DNA of 64,000 nucleotides from Sorlinia euscelidii (GTDB lineage: Bacteria; Pseudomonadota; Alphaproteobacteria; Acetobacterales; Acetobacteraceae). Each line of letters starts with the position of its first letter. Positions within the stretch are counted from its first letter, which is position 1. Both the position numbers and the translations under genes were made by a program. Location: NCBI RefSeq assembly GCF_036452155.1, contig NZ_JAWJZY010000001.1, one strand, 5' to 3'. Shown here piece by piece: positions 39,414 through 48,554 of this stretch. The notes below the pieces were generated by a model. It was not told the DNA's origin. It worked only from the letters and a program-made list of their open reading frames with translations, and did no database searches.

Positions 39414-40331
39414 TTAGAGAGTTTTGCCGCAGCTTGCCAGAATAGTTTCGACCGGAATGGCGGAAATATCCGCCGCGCGCAGCACAGTCACCTGCCCGAA
39501 GCGTCGTCCGACAGGCGCTGTCAGAGCGGGATTACTGTCAGACGAGAATAACACCGTCGCCGGCGTTCCGGCCATCGCGGCGAGGTGCATCGGGCCCGTA
39601 TCATTGCCGACAACGTGGCGGGCACCCTTCATCAGAGTTGCAAGCTCAGTCAGACGGGTTTCACCGGTCATATCGCGGGCGGCGGGGCAATGACGCAGAA
39701 TTTCCCGCGCCAAAGGCTTCTCCGTCGCCGTGCCGATGATGAGAATCTGCAGACCCTGTTGCTTCAAGGCACACGCCAAAGCGGCGTATTTTTCGATGGG
39801 CCAGCGTTTCTCGGGCCTGTGACGCGCCGCGCCGGGCACAATGATTATGTAGGGGCTGGCAGCTCGCGCCTGTAAAGGCGTCGACGTGAGCCAGGAAATA
39901 TCAGCCGAGTCGCAGGCTGGGATACCGGCATAACGAAGCTGATCTGCCTGACGGGCCAAAGTATGCATCTCATCACGCCATGGATTGGCATGGAAAAAAG
40001 GATCATCCCGCACCAACCCTGACCAGCGTGGCGAACCCGCAAGCGCATGATAGCGTGTGCTGCGCCCGGAGGTCTGCAAATCGATCACGAGGTCAAAACC
40101 CCGAAGTTGCGTGCGCAGATGGGCGAGGCCGCGCAAATCGGTCCAACGCGGTCTTGCATCGATCATGACATTGTCAAACCAGGGTGCCGCCTGCCCCAAT
40201 GACGCAAAGGGCGCAGTGGTGAGCAGCGAAATCTCCGCTTTCAGGAAGGCTGTGCGAATGGCCTGGAAGCAGGGGAAGGCCTGTATAAAATCGCCCAGCG
40301 CACCGAGTTTGATGATGAGGATACGGTTCAT
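39414..40331 (-). CDS. Glycosyltransferase family 9 (heptosyltransferase-like)
   Basis: A 305-residue enzyme of the ADP-heptose:LPS heptosyltransferase family. It starts MNRILIIKLGALGDFIQAFP, with the typical glycine-rich donor-binding loop, and the C-terminal half has HVVGNDTGPMHLAAMAGTP, the family signature. Such enzymes add heptose to the inner core of lipopolysaccharide at the inner membrane; the acceptor here is unknown. The start at 40331 is chosen from the motif; the frame opens 13 codons earlier. It lies upstream of thrS on the same strand, with a 62-base gap. Confidence 0.9.
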   Translation of the reverse strand: MNRILIIKLGALGDFIQAFPCFQAIRTAFLKAEISLLTTAPFASLGQAAPWFDNVMIDARPRWTDLRGLAHLRTQLRGFDLVIDLQTSGRSTRYHALAGSPRWSGLVRDDPFFHANPWRDEMHTLARQADQLRYAGIPACDSADISWLTSTPLQARAASPYIIIVPGAARHRPEKRWPIEKYAALACALKQQGLQILIIGTATEKPLAREILRHCPAARDMTGETRLTELATLMKGARHVVGNDTGPMHLAAMAGTPATVLFSSDSNPALTAPVGRRFGQVTVLRAADISAIPVETILASCGKTL

Positions 40332-40534
40332 GGCAGGATTATACAAATTTGGAGCGATCTCGCCTATCATTCTGCGCGAGTTGCCTTCAGTTGTGCAGCG
40401 TCATCGCTACAGATAGGCGCGCGCCGCTTGCGGTAAACGTCCGCTTGCTTCGATGCGGGGACAAAGGCAAGGTCAGGGTTTTCCATCGTGTGGCGGTGCC
40501 TACGTCACGATTTTGCGGTTAAAGGGTGATCATC

Positions 40535-41380
40535 ATGCGGCGGCATCTTGTCATTATCGGCATAGGCTACTCAGCCTCCCGCGTCGCGGCGCAGGCGGTT
40601 GCGCAGTCCTGGGATGTGACGGGTACAAAGCGCGTCCCGGATGGTCAGCCCAACGTCATCGCCTATGCGGACGCAGCGGAAGCCATTAAAAACGCCACGC
40701 ATCTGCTGATCAGCGCGCCGCCGGAAAATGGCGTTGACCCGGTGATCAGAGATTATGAGAAAGTAATCGGCGCGGCCGCGAAGCTCTCATGGATTGGCTA
40801 CTACTCCACCACCGGCGTTTATGGTGATCGCCAGGGCGGCGCCGTCGATGAAACGACCCCGGTCAACCCCACCCAGCCGCGGGCACAGGCGCGGGTCGTT
40901 GCCGAAAATGGTTGGGCGCGCATCGCTTCGACAAAAAACATCGCTTTTGACCGCATCCGGATCGGCGGCATTTACGGCCCCGGACGCTCGCCCTTTGAAA
41001 TGCTCCTTTCTGACCATCCGCGCCTCGTCATCGCGCCGGACCACGCTTTCAGCCGCATCCATCGAGATGATATTGCCGGTGGCACCATGGCGGCGATGGA
41101 GACAGCTTCAGGCGAGAGGGTGCTTAATTTCGTGGACACCACGCCATCACCGCAACATGTCGTCATTGAGGAGGCCGCGCGCATCGCACAATGGCCCCTC
41201 CCCACACCAACACCACTTGACCAGGCCCTTCGGGAGATGAACCCGATGGCGCGAAGCTTCTGGTCAGAGCGGCGCATTGTCAGAAGCGAATTGACGTGCC
41301 GGTTGATCAATCGAGCGTGGAAATTCCCCAGTTATCGCGAGGGTCTCGCGGATATATGGGCGCACAGGCGCGACGCCTGA
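40535..41380 (+). CDS. NAD(P)-binding epimerase/dehydratase-like protein (YeeZ-like)
   Basis: A 281-residue extended short-chain dehydrogenase family protein. The Rossmann loop is the degenerate IIGIGYSASRVA near the N-terminus, as in YeeZ-type proteins. The equivalent of the catalytic Ser/Tyr region is YYSTTGVYGDRQGGAVDE, and RIGGIYGPGRSPFEMLL and FSRIHRDDIAGGTMAAM follow. The classic YxxxK is not obvious, so activity is uncertain. The ATG at 40535 is favoured because AAAGGG sits about eight bases upstream; a GTG at 40526 is an alternative. The reaction is unknown. Confidence 0.8.
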   Translation: MRRHLVIIGIGYSASRVAAQAVAQSWDVTGTKRVPDGQPNVIAYADAAEAIKNATHLLISAPPENGVDPVIRDYEKVIGAAAKLSWIGYYSTTGVYGDRQGGAVDETTPVNPTQPRAQARVVAENGWARIASTKNIAFDRIRIGGIYGPGRSPFEMLLSDHPRLVIAPDHAFSRIHRDDIAGGTMAAMETASGERVLNFVDTTPSPQHVVIEEAARIAQWPLPTPTPLDQALREMNPMARSFWSERRIVRSELTCRLINRAWKFPSYREGLADIWAHRRDA

Positions 41381-41842
41381 AGGCCGACCTGACGTGCTGG
41401 ACCCTGTTTATTTCCCGACCTCCGCGCTCCGAAGATAACGCCGTTTCGGCGCTTACATGCTGGATGATGGTCTTATCGACCTTATCAGGGCGTCTCCGCC
41501 TCTCCTCACGCCCCGTGCATGGAAATAAGCCTGACGCGATGCGTCCCTAGTACTCTGTCGGGAGCACGCACTTCCTCACCCGCGCACCCTATGATCACCG
41601 TGCCGATTTCGTCGGGAAATCACACTGGAGTGGCGCCCCGCCCACCTTCAAGAGGGCAGCGCCTTGCGCAAGGTTAAAAAATCCGGAGAGGTCCAACGCA
41701 AGATTGACAGGATTTTGCAATAAATGCGACAATTTACGCCGAAGTGAGAGATTGAGGGGTTTCAAGACAGGTATTTTACGCGTTGGCGACGCGTTCAGCT
41801 TCTGCAAGTCGGGATGATAAATTGACTCTGATTTTGAGCAGC
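41381..41842. other. Intergenic region with no clear gene
   Basis: Short frames here are broken by stops in every phase. A stretch near 41460-41531 reads as a plausible protein tail (MLDDGLIDLIRASPPLLTP) after an in-frame stop, and may be a decayed gene end. No terminator or promoter stands out. Confidence 0.35.
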
Positions 41843-43044
41843 ATGAACCGGACAAGCATTCGCCAACGATTTCTGCCCCGGCAGAAATTCGGAAGCGTGT
41901 CCGCGATTTCAAGAAAATATTTCATAATCGCAGCGCGCCTCGGCACGTGCTGTGCGCTCTCAATGAGCCTCACAGCTTGCGTCTCATTCGGCCCGCGCTT
42001 TCTCAATCGCGATCATCTTAATTATGCGCGCGCCCTCGGTGAAGCTGAAAAACACGCGATGTTACTGAATATCGTGCGTCTGCGATATGCCGACCCGCCA
42101 ACCTTCCTCGAAACGACGCAGGTCATCTCCGGCTATCAAATGAATCGCTCGTTGTCGGGCGGATTTCATGCCTATCCCTCTTCCGTCGGCAGTTATCTGT
42201 TCGGGACAGGCTCAGGTTTCCTGCAGGAGAACCCAACCTTCACCTATCAGCCGATCACCGGGCAGCAATATGCTGAAAACATCATTCGGCCGATCTCCCC
42301 TGTCGTGATCATGCCGCTTAGTCTGGGCGGGCTTCCCGTGGATACGTTGCTGCGCCTGACGGCACAGTCAATCGATGGGCTCTCCAATATCCGCGCCCTG
42401 GGTGCGGGGCCGACCGGCGGGGGTCCGTGCGGTTCTATCTGTTGTTGCATGATCTGCGGCAGCTTCAGATTGCGGGCGCGATGACGATCCGCATCGCGGC
42501 GGATGATGGGAAGGGGCAGAAAGATCAAACCGCCGTCGGCGCGCAGACGCCGCCGAAAGGCGATAAACAGCGGATCGAACATGCTTTTCTTGTTCTCACC
42601 GGCACGTCCGACCCTCATCTGATCACGATCCAGAATGAAGTGCGCCGCCTGCTGCATCTCGCCCCGAACGCGGAAGAGGCCGAAATTGTTTACGGCCCCT
42701 ATCCAAAACATCCGGGTCAGATTGCGATCCTCACGCGCTCCATGTTCGCGATCCTGTCCCAGATTGCCTATGAGATGGACGTGCCTCAGAGCGATGTCGA
42801 GAAGGGCCGGACATTGGAAACGATCAACCCGGTCGGCATTGAGACGCGGCCTGACGTGGTTATCCACTCCGGTGAGAAACTGCCTGAGGATGTTTATGAC
42901 GACGTGAAATATCGTGGGCGGCATTTCTGGATTGAGGAAAATGATTTCCGAAGCAAGCTCAGCTTCACGATCGTCCAGATCCTCGCGGCGTTGGCAGCCA
43001 CCTCCCATGGCACGGGCGCGATTATCACGATCCCGGCAAATTAG
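41843..43044 (+). CDS. Uncharacterised lipoprotein with an apparent frameshift
   Basis: Repaired length is 400 residues. A signal segment ends in the lipobox SLTAC. The mature protein belongs to an uncharacterised proteobacterial family recognised by LGEAEKHAMLLNIVRLRYAD followed by PPTFLETTQVISGYQ near the start and by DVKYRGRHFWIEENDFRSK near the end. The frame is lost at the G-run 42419-42423: one extra G gives GAGPTGGGSVRFYLLLHDLR, joins both halves and makes whole codons. The start is uncertain; 41783 is also open. No function is known; it is probably an envelope protein. Confidence 0.7.
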
Positions 43045-43359
43045 GGAGGACGCGCCCCGGAAGAGTGATGGGCAGAGGCGATGACAACGCAGGATGCGCC
43101 ATCGTCCTGTCCTGAATGCGGAACCCTTTGAAACGCTACACGTCAAAAAGAAAACTGGAGATGACAGAATAATTGATGGACATTGCAAGTTCCGGGCGGG
43201 CAGGTGCGGTGATATCCTGACAATGCGCGCCGTCTCTTCAGGTAACGCGCATGAAATCTCTTAGCCAAGGTCAGAGTCAAATGAGCCAACCGTCCCGCAT
43301 GAAGCCTGTCACATCTCTATCTTGCGATCCTCATCCATTCGCGGTTTAACCTCGTCATC
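43045..43359. other. Short intergenic region
   Basis: About 315 bases between the lipoprotein gene and the glycosyltransferase gene. It has no open frame of protein character and no obvious ribosome site before the GT4 start. Nothing further was seen. Confidence 0.3.
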
Positions 43360-44601
43360 ATGACGACCGTTCAGCCGACCATCCTTCAGGTTCTGCCTGC
43401 CCTCGATACGGGCGGCGTTGAACGTGGGGCGATCGAAATGGCCATCGCCATCCAGAAAGCCGGGGCGCGGCCGATCGTCGCGAGTGAAGGCGGGCGACTC
43501 GTCCCGCGATTGCAGCGCCTCAACATCACGCATGTCACCCTGCCGCTCAGCCGCAAATCTCCCCTTGCGATCTGGCGCAACCGGCGTGCCCTGACAGCCC
43601 TCATACGGAGGGAGGGGGTGGACCTCATCCATTCCCGCTCCCGCGCGCCGAGCTGGGCCGCGCTTGGCGCTGCGAGAAAATGCAAAATCCCCTTCGTCAC
43701 CACCTGGCACGGTGTCCACAAGGCCGGTTTCCCGGGGAAGAAGCGTTATAACGCCGTCCTGACCCGTGGTGACCGCGTCATTGCCATTAGTGATTACATT
43801 GCAAGACGTATGCGGCAGGAATTCAAAATTGGTGATGACAAATTGCGGACGATTTATCGCGGCGTGGATGTGGCGCGATTTGATCCGGATCAGTTCCTCG
43901 GACAGCGCGTGCAGAACCTCGCGATCCGGTTCGATCTGCCACCGGACGCAAAAATCATCCTGATGCCGGGTCGGCTCACGCGGTGGAAAGGTCAGCTCCT
44001 GCTGGTGGAAGCGCTCGCCAAGCTGAAGACCGCCCTGCCATGGAAATGCGTTTTTGTCGGGCCTGCTGAACCCACCAGCCCTTTTGTCAAGGAACTTGAG
44101 AGCCGTATCCATGCGCACGGGCTTCAGGAGGACATCCGGTTCGTCGGCACGCAGGACGATATGCCCGCCGTTTACGCCATGGCGGATGTGGTGGTCGTGC
44201 CGTCTCTCCGGCCAGAACCCTTTGGACGCGTCATTGTGGAAGCGCAGGCCATGGGCTGTCCGGTTATTGTCTCAGGTCAGGGCGGCGCGATGGAAACCGT
44301 GCTGGATGAGCAGACGGGGCTTGTTATCCCGCCGAATGATAAAATCGCCCTTGCACAGGCGATCGATGTCCTTCTTGAAATTGATGCGGATAGTCGCGCT
44401 TATATTCGGACGACGGCGCGGCAGAACGTGATGCAGCATTACACAATGACTCTCATGCAGTCGCAGACGCTTGCGGTTTATGATGAGCTGCTTCATACCG
44501 AGCTCGCGCCCATGTTGCTTCAGTCTCTGATGACGCCCGAAGAAACCTGGCCGCCCCGCCGCGCACCGTCCGCGCCGCTTTCATCTCTTGCCGCGACCTA
44601 G
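43360..44601 (+). CDS. Glycosyltransferase family 4 (GT-B fold)
   Basis: A 413-residue enzyme. The N-terminal domain opens with ILQVLPALDTGGVERGAIEMA, the usual acceptor-side glycine loop. The C-terminal domain has the donor-binding signature PSLRPEPFGRVIVEAQAMGC with the E-x7-E pair, and MPGRLTRWKGQLLLVEAL. It probably builds lipopolysaccharide or a surface polysaccharide from a nucleotide sugar. No ribosome site is clear before the ATG, so the start may differ slightly. The Pro-rich last 20 residues look disordered. A 71-residue gene follows five bases later. Confidence 0.9.
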   Translation: MTTVQPTILQVLPALDTGGVERGAIEMAIAIQKAGARPIVASEGGRLVPRLQRLNITHVTLPLSRKSPLAIWRNRRALTALIRREGVDLIHSRSRAPSWAALGAARKCKIPFVTTWHGVHKAGFPGKKRYNAVLTRGDRVIAISDYIARRMRQEFKIGDDKLRTIYRGVDVARFDPDQFLGQRVQNLAIRFDLPPDAKIILMPGRLTRWKGQLLLVEALAKLKTALPWKCVFVGPAEPTSPFVKELESRIHAHGLQEDIRFVGTQDDMPAVYAMADVVVVPSLRPEPFGRVIVEAQAMGCPVIVSGQGGAMETVLDEQTGLVIPPNDKIALAQAIDVLLEIDADSRAYIRTTARQNVMQHYTMTLMQSQTLAVYDELLHTELAPMLLQSLMTPEETWPPRRAPSAPLSSLAAT

Positions 44602-44606
44602 ACGCC

Positions 44607-44822
44607 ATGACCCGACCGGTAAAATCATCGCCTAACCTGTCACAGAAAGCTTCTTCTGACCGTGAGGCCCGCCTTGCGCGAGAGGCCGCGGCCCTGCGCG
44701 CCAACCTCCACAAACGCAAGCAACAAGTAAGGGCCCGCGCCACCAAAGCGCCTGAGGATGAGGAGGGCGGCGACGTGCCCCGCCCCGCGTCAATGCGAGA
44801 CCCGCATCGGGCGGAGTCGTGA
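44607..44822 (+). CDS. Small charged protein of unknown function
   Basis: A 71-residue protein, very rich in Arg, Lys, Ala and Glu, with no hydrophobic segment. Residues 15-47 (SSDREARLAREAAALRANLH) should form a single amphipathic helix. It starts five bases after the glycosyltransferase stop, so it is probably co-transcribed with it. I do not recognise the family. The tight spacing supports a real gene; the composition alone would not. Confidence 0.55.
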   Translation: MTRPVKSSPNLSQKASSDREARLAREAAALRANLHKRKQQVRARATKAPEDEEGGDVPRPASMRDPHRAES

Positions 44823-44990
44823 ATTTCGTGTCCGCCCGCTCTTGCCAGTTCCCCTTGATTTGAACAGTCGAGGCGTCGTCACAGCGTAAGAATTGCGACG
44901 CGGGTCGAAATAGGCCATCATGATTTTACGTTTTCATTTACCCCTGCATGGAGGGCCCGGCCCTGTCTGCCTCTGGAAAGGATCGCCCCA

Positions 44991-45542
44991 ATGTCCATCA
45001 TGCCTGATAGCTGGATTCGGGAAATGGCGAATACGAAAGGCATGATTTCGCCTTTCGTTGAGGCGCAAAAGCGTGATGGGGTGATTTCCTACGGCCTGTC
45101 ATCTTACGGTTATGATGCGCGTGTCGGCGAGGATTTCAAGATTTTCACGGATGTTGATAACGCCGTGGTCGACCCGAAAAACTTTACGGAAAATAGTTTC
45201 GTCACGCGACGCGGCAACATCACCATCCCGCCCAACAGTTTCGCCCTTGCCCATACAGTTGAGCATTTCCGCATTCCGCGCGACGTGCTCGTCGTCTGCC
45301 TTGGCAAATCGACCTACGCGCGGTGCGGCATTATCGTCAATGTCACACCGCTTGAGCCGGAATGGGAGGGGCAGGTGACAATTGAAATCAGCAACACCAC
45401 CAAACTGCCCGCGCGCATCTATGCGAATGAGGGGATATGCCAGTTCCTGTTTTTCCAGGGTGCATCGCCCTGTGAAACGAGTTATGCGGATCGCGCTGGC
45501 AAATATATGGGGCAAAAAGGCGTTACAACCCCAAAATTATAG
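44991..45542 (+). CDS. dcd: dCTP deaminase
   Basis: A 183-residue enzyme that converts dCTP to dUTP for thymidylate synthesis. The family motifs are clear: SYGLSSYGYDARV near the N-terminus, LGKSTYARCGI with the conserved Arg, and VTPLEPEWEGQVTIEISN containing the catalytic Glu. The length matches the normal form. GGAAAGGA lies just before the ATG. It stands between the glycosyltransferase block and murA, all on the same strand. Confidence 0.96.
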   Translation: MSIMPDSWIREMANTKGMISPFVEAQKRDGVISYGLSSYGYDARVGEDFKIFTDVDNAVVDPKNFTENSFVTRRGNITIPPNSFALAHTVEHFRIPRDVLVVCLGKSTYARCGIIVNVTPLEPEWEGQVTIEISNTTKLPARIYANEGICQFLFFQGASPCETSYADRAGKYMGQKGVTTPKL

Positions 45543-45710
45543 GGCCGGAATATCTTTGGGTCTGTCATACTCACGTCAGAAATGACCGGTTTAACGCAAG
45601 GACGGGTCGTCAGAAAGTGATGTTTCGCTCCCGCGCGCCTGAATAACATTGCGCCGGGCGTGCTACCAGGTCAGCATCGCCATTTGTTTTTAAGTGCGGG
45701 GGAAAGTTCG

Positions 45711-46979
45711 TTGGATCGGTTTATCATTCGGGGCGGCCAACGCCTGTCCGGCGAGATTCATATCAGCGGCGCCAAAAATGCGGGGCTGAAATTGATGGCG
45801 GCCGGCTTATTGACGACGGAACGTCTGATACTGTCCAACGTCCCGCAAATCGCTGACATCCGCCTGATGGCGCAATTGCTGAAACAGCATGGCATTGACG
45901 TCACACCGCAGGATAGTACAGGGCGCGTCCTCGCCATCGGGGGTGAGGTCACATCTATCGAAGCGCCCTATGACATTGTGTCCAAAATGCGGGCCTCGAT
46001 TCTCGTTCTCGGCCCGCTTCTGGCCCGTATGCGCAAGGCCCGCGTGTCGCTTCCAGGCGGGTGCGCCATAGGGACGCGGCCTGTCGACATGCATTTGCGT
46101 GGCCTTGAGGCGATGGGGGCAAAAATCTCGCTCGAAAATGGCTATATCCATGCATCAGCCCCGAAAGGTCTGCAGGGCGACAAAATTGTTCTGCCCTTTG
46201 CATCCGTTGGAGCAACTGAAAATCTCCTCATGGCCGCCACACTCGCGAAAGGCCGGACTGAAATCATCAATGCCGCGCGTGAGCCGGAAATCAGTGACCT
46301 CGCCACCTGCCTCAACCGGATGGGCGCGCGGATTTCCGGCCTTGGTACGGGGACTCTGATGATTGACGGTGTCGAAGCACTTCGGGGGGCGGAACATGCG
46401 ATCATGCCGGATCGCATTGAATGTGGCACCTATGCCTGCGCCGCAGGGATCACGGGCGGTGACGTGCTGCTGGTGGGCGGGCAATTGCAGGATTTCGGCG
46501 CCGCCATCCAAAGCTTTGAAGAATGCGGCGTTGAAGTCAGCGCCGCGCCCGGTGGCATCAGGGTCCGCCGTGACCGGCCTTTGCGGGGCGTCGATATCAT
46601 GACGGAGCCCTTCCCTGGCTTTCCGACGGATATGCAGGCGCAATTCATGGCGATGTTGAGTATTGCTGAAGGTGCGTCCTTGATTACCGAAACGATTTTT
46701 GAAAATCGCTTTATGCACGTGCCTGAGCTCAACCGGATGGGTGCGCATATCAATGTGCACAAATCCTCCGCCATTATCCGTGGCGTCTCACGCCTGTCCG
46801 GGGCGCCCGTCATGGCGACGGATCTGCGTGCTTCTTTCTCTCTCATTCTGGCGGGTCTTGCGGCAGAGGGAGAAACGTCGGTCAGTCGCGTCTATCATCT
46901 TGATCGCGGTTATGAAAAAGTCGATGAGAAACTCGCCGCGATCGGTGCGGATATCGCCAGGATCACCGGTGATCCGTAA
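45711..46979 (+). CDS. murA: UDP-N-acetylglucosamine 1-carboxyvinyltransferase
   Basis: A 422-residue enzyme that adds enolpyruvate to UDP-GlcNAc, the first committed step of peptidoglycan synthesis and the target of fosfomycin. Lys22 (GAKNAG) and the catalytic Cys118 (SLPGGCAIGTRP) are present, so the enzyme should be fosfomycin-type sensitive. The start is read as TTG at 45711 (DRFIIRGGQRLSGEIHISG) because homology begins there and GGGGGAAAG lies four bases upstream; a GTG at 45660 would add 17 residues. A hairpin at 46990-47006 separates it from the convergent dehydrogenase gene. Confidence 0.95.
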   Translation: MDRFIIRGGQRLSGEIHISGAKNAGLKLMAAGLLTTERLILSNVPQIADIRLMAQLLKQHGIDVTPQDSTGRVLAIGGEVTSIEAPYDIVSKMRASILVLGPLLARMRKARVSLPGGCAIGTRPVDMHLRGLEAMGAKISLENGYIHASAPKGLQGDKIVLPFASVGATENLLMAATLAKGRTEIINAAREPEISDLATCLNRMGARISGLGTGTLMIDGVEALRGAEHAIMPDRIECGTYACAAGITGGDVLLVGGQLQDFGAAIQSFEECGVEVSAAPGGIRVRRDRPLRGVDIMTEPFPGFPTDMQAQFMAMLSIAEGASLITETIFENRFMHVPELNRMGAHINVHKSSAIIRGVSRLSGAPVMATDLRASFSLILAGLAAEGETSVSRVYHLDRGYEKVDEKLAAIGADIARITGDP

Positions 46980-46989
46980 CGGCGGCAGC

Positions 46990-47006
46990 GGCGGCGCATC
47001 GCCGCC
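46990..47006. terminator. Hairpin between convergent murA and the GMC gene
   Basis: GGCGGCG (46990-46996) pairs perfectly with CGCCGCC (47000-47006) around a CAT loop. It sits in the 48-base gap between two convergent stop codons. No T-run is present, so termination is only suggested. Confidence 0.3.
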
Positions 47007-47027
47007 ACGTCGGGGCTGAGGCTGGCG

Positions 47028-48554
47028 TCAGGTGAGAGGCGCGCGCCCCAGAATTTTATCCGCCGCCCGCAAGCTCAATGCCATGATCGGTGCGGCCGGG
47101 TTGGCGCACGTCGCGCTCGGAAAAATCGAGTGATCTGAAATCCAGAGATTTTCAATATCAAAGCTGCGCCCCCATTCATCCACGACGGCATCATCAGGGT
47201 CCGTCCCCATGCGGCAGGTGCCCATCATGTGAGCCGAGCGCTCACTCGTCCAGATATCCCGCGCGCCCGCAGCTTCAGCAATGCGCGTCATCCATAAGCC
47301 GGCATGACGATGAAGCGCTTTCTCGTTGCATCCATACGAGAGGGTGATCAGTGGCTTGGGCATTCCTGCCCGACCGGTCTCGTGACTTAATATCACGCGG
47401 TTTTCCTGTGACGGCAGGCACTCGCCATGCGCCCCCAGGCCGATGGCGTAATTATAATCCCGCAAATAACGCGTCAGTTTTTCCCCCCAATAACCACGCC
47501 CGCGCACAACGTTCGTCGCCCATGTCATAGGCATCATGCCGAGCGACTGAATCAGATAGCCCCCGACAAAATCCGCGTCTTTCGGGCGGATCATATCCTC
47601 TGAGATAGCGAGGGAGGGATAGCCCTTATTTGGCCGTGTCACGTGATCCACCGTGCCCCATACCTGCGTGGAGACATGGGCCATGTAGTTGCGGCCCACC
47701 TGATCACTCCGATTCGCCAGGCCCGTATGCAGAAGAAGGCGCGCCGTCTCCACCGCGCCGGCACAGAGGATCACGCGCTGACAGCGTTGCATGACGTCCT
47801 TGCCGCCCTGTCGGTAAATCACGCCCGTAATGCGCCCCTGCGAGTCACGTTCAAAGTCATGGGCAAGACATTCCGCCCGAATTTCAGCGCCCGCCGCGAG
47901 AGCGCGCGGAATATAAGTCACATCCGCACTGGATTTCGCCTGGTTGCGACAACCCTGGTGACATGCGCCGCACCCGACACAGGCCTCGCGCGCGCCTTGT
48001 TTTGCCGTGATGAGAGCAACAGGTCCATCTGCCGATTTTAAACCGATCGCCTCACATCCACGCATCATGGCCAGGGCCGCTTCGTTGCGTTGCGGCGGCG
48101 GAAAGGCGTAGCGCCGCGTCGGGTCCCATGGGTAGGCGGTGGGGCCGGAAACGCCGATATCCTCTTCTACCTTGATCAGATAAGGCAGCAGCGCCTCATA
48201 ACGGATCGGCCAGTCCCGCCCCTGACCTGTCTCCGTGTGCAATGTCATGTCCCGGGCATCCAGGCGCGGCATAAACGCACCGAAATGCAGGGTTGAGCCG
48301 CCCACCCCGGTGCCACTGTTATTTCCGCCGAAAGGTTGCGGGTTTTTGCCGTCAGAAAGACGTTCTTCCAGCCAGTAAATATCCCCGGCCTGTTCCTCAT
48401 CCGGTGTGTGGGTAGCGGGGGCGTGCCATTTGCCCGCTTCAAGCGCGACGACGGACAATCCGGCCTCGGCGAGGACGGCCATCATCGGGGCGCCTCCGGC
48501 GCCAGTTCCAATGATGACCGCATCAACCGTTTCCGTGGTCGGGTAACGCCTCAT
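47028..48554 (-). CDS. GMC-family FAD dehydrogenase large subunit
   Basis: A 508-residue flavoprotein of the glucose-methanol-choline group, like the large subunits of gluconate 2-dehydrogenase, sorbitol and fructose dehydrogenases. The FAD loop is AVIIGTGAGGAPMM (about 13-25). Four cysteines at 192, 195, 198 and 202 (CVGCGACHQGC) match the iron-sulfur site of FAD glucose and fructose dehydrogenases. The C-terminal active-site region has SAHMMGTCRMG and the CANPAAPIMALS segment. The start at 48554 is set by the FAD loop and overlaps the small-subunit gene by 32 bases. No cytochrome c subunit follows. It probably oxidises a polyol, sugar or alcohol. Confidence 0.9.
   Translation of the reverse strand: MRRYPTTETVDAVIIGTGAGGAPMMAVLAEAGLSVVALEAGKWHAPATHTPDEEQAGDIYWLEERLSDGKNPQPFGGNNSGTGVGGSTLHFGAFMPRLDARDMTLHTETGQGRDWPIRYEALLPYLIKVEEDIGVSGPTAYPWDPTRRYAFPPPQRNEAALAMMRGCEAIGLKSADGPVALITAKQGAREACVGCGACHQGCRNQAKSSADVTYIPRALAAGAEIRAECLAHDFERDSQGRITGVIYRQGGKDVMQRCQRVILCAGAVETARLLLHTGLANRSDQVGRNYMAHVSTQVWGTVDHVTRPNKGYPSLAISEDMIRPKDADFVGGYLIQSLGMMPMTWATNVVRGRGYWGEKLTRYLRDYNYAIGLGAHGECLPSQENRVILSHETGRAGMPKPLITLSYGCNEKALHRHAGLWMTRIAEAAGARDIWTSERSAHMMGTCRMGTDPDDAVVDEWGRSFDIENLWISDHSIFPSATCANPAAPIMALSLRAADKILGRAPLT

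Noticed and set aside
42247..43188. Minus-strand frame of 313 codons opposite the lipoprotein gene
   Set aside because: The plus-strand frame has a lipobox and family motifs; this one has none.
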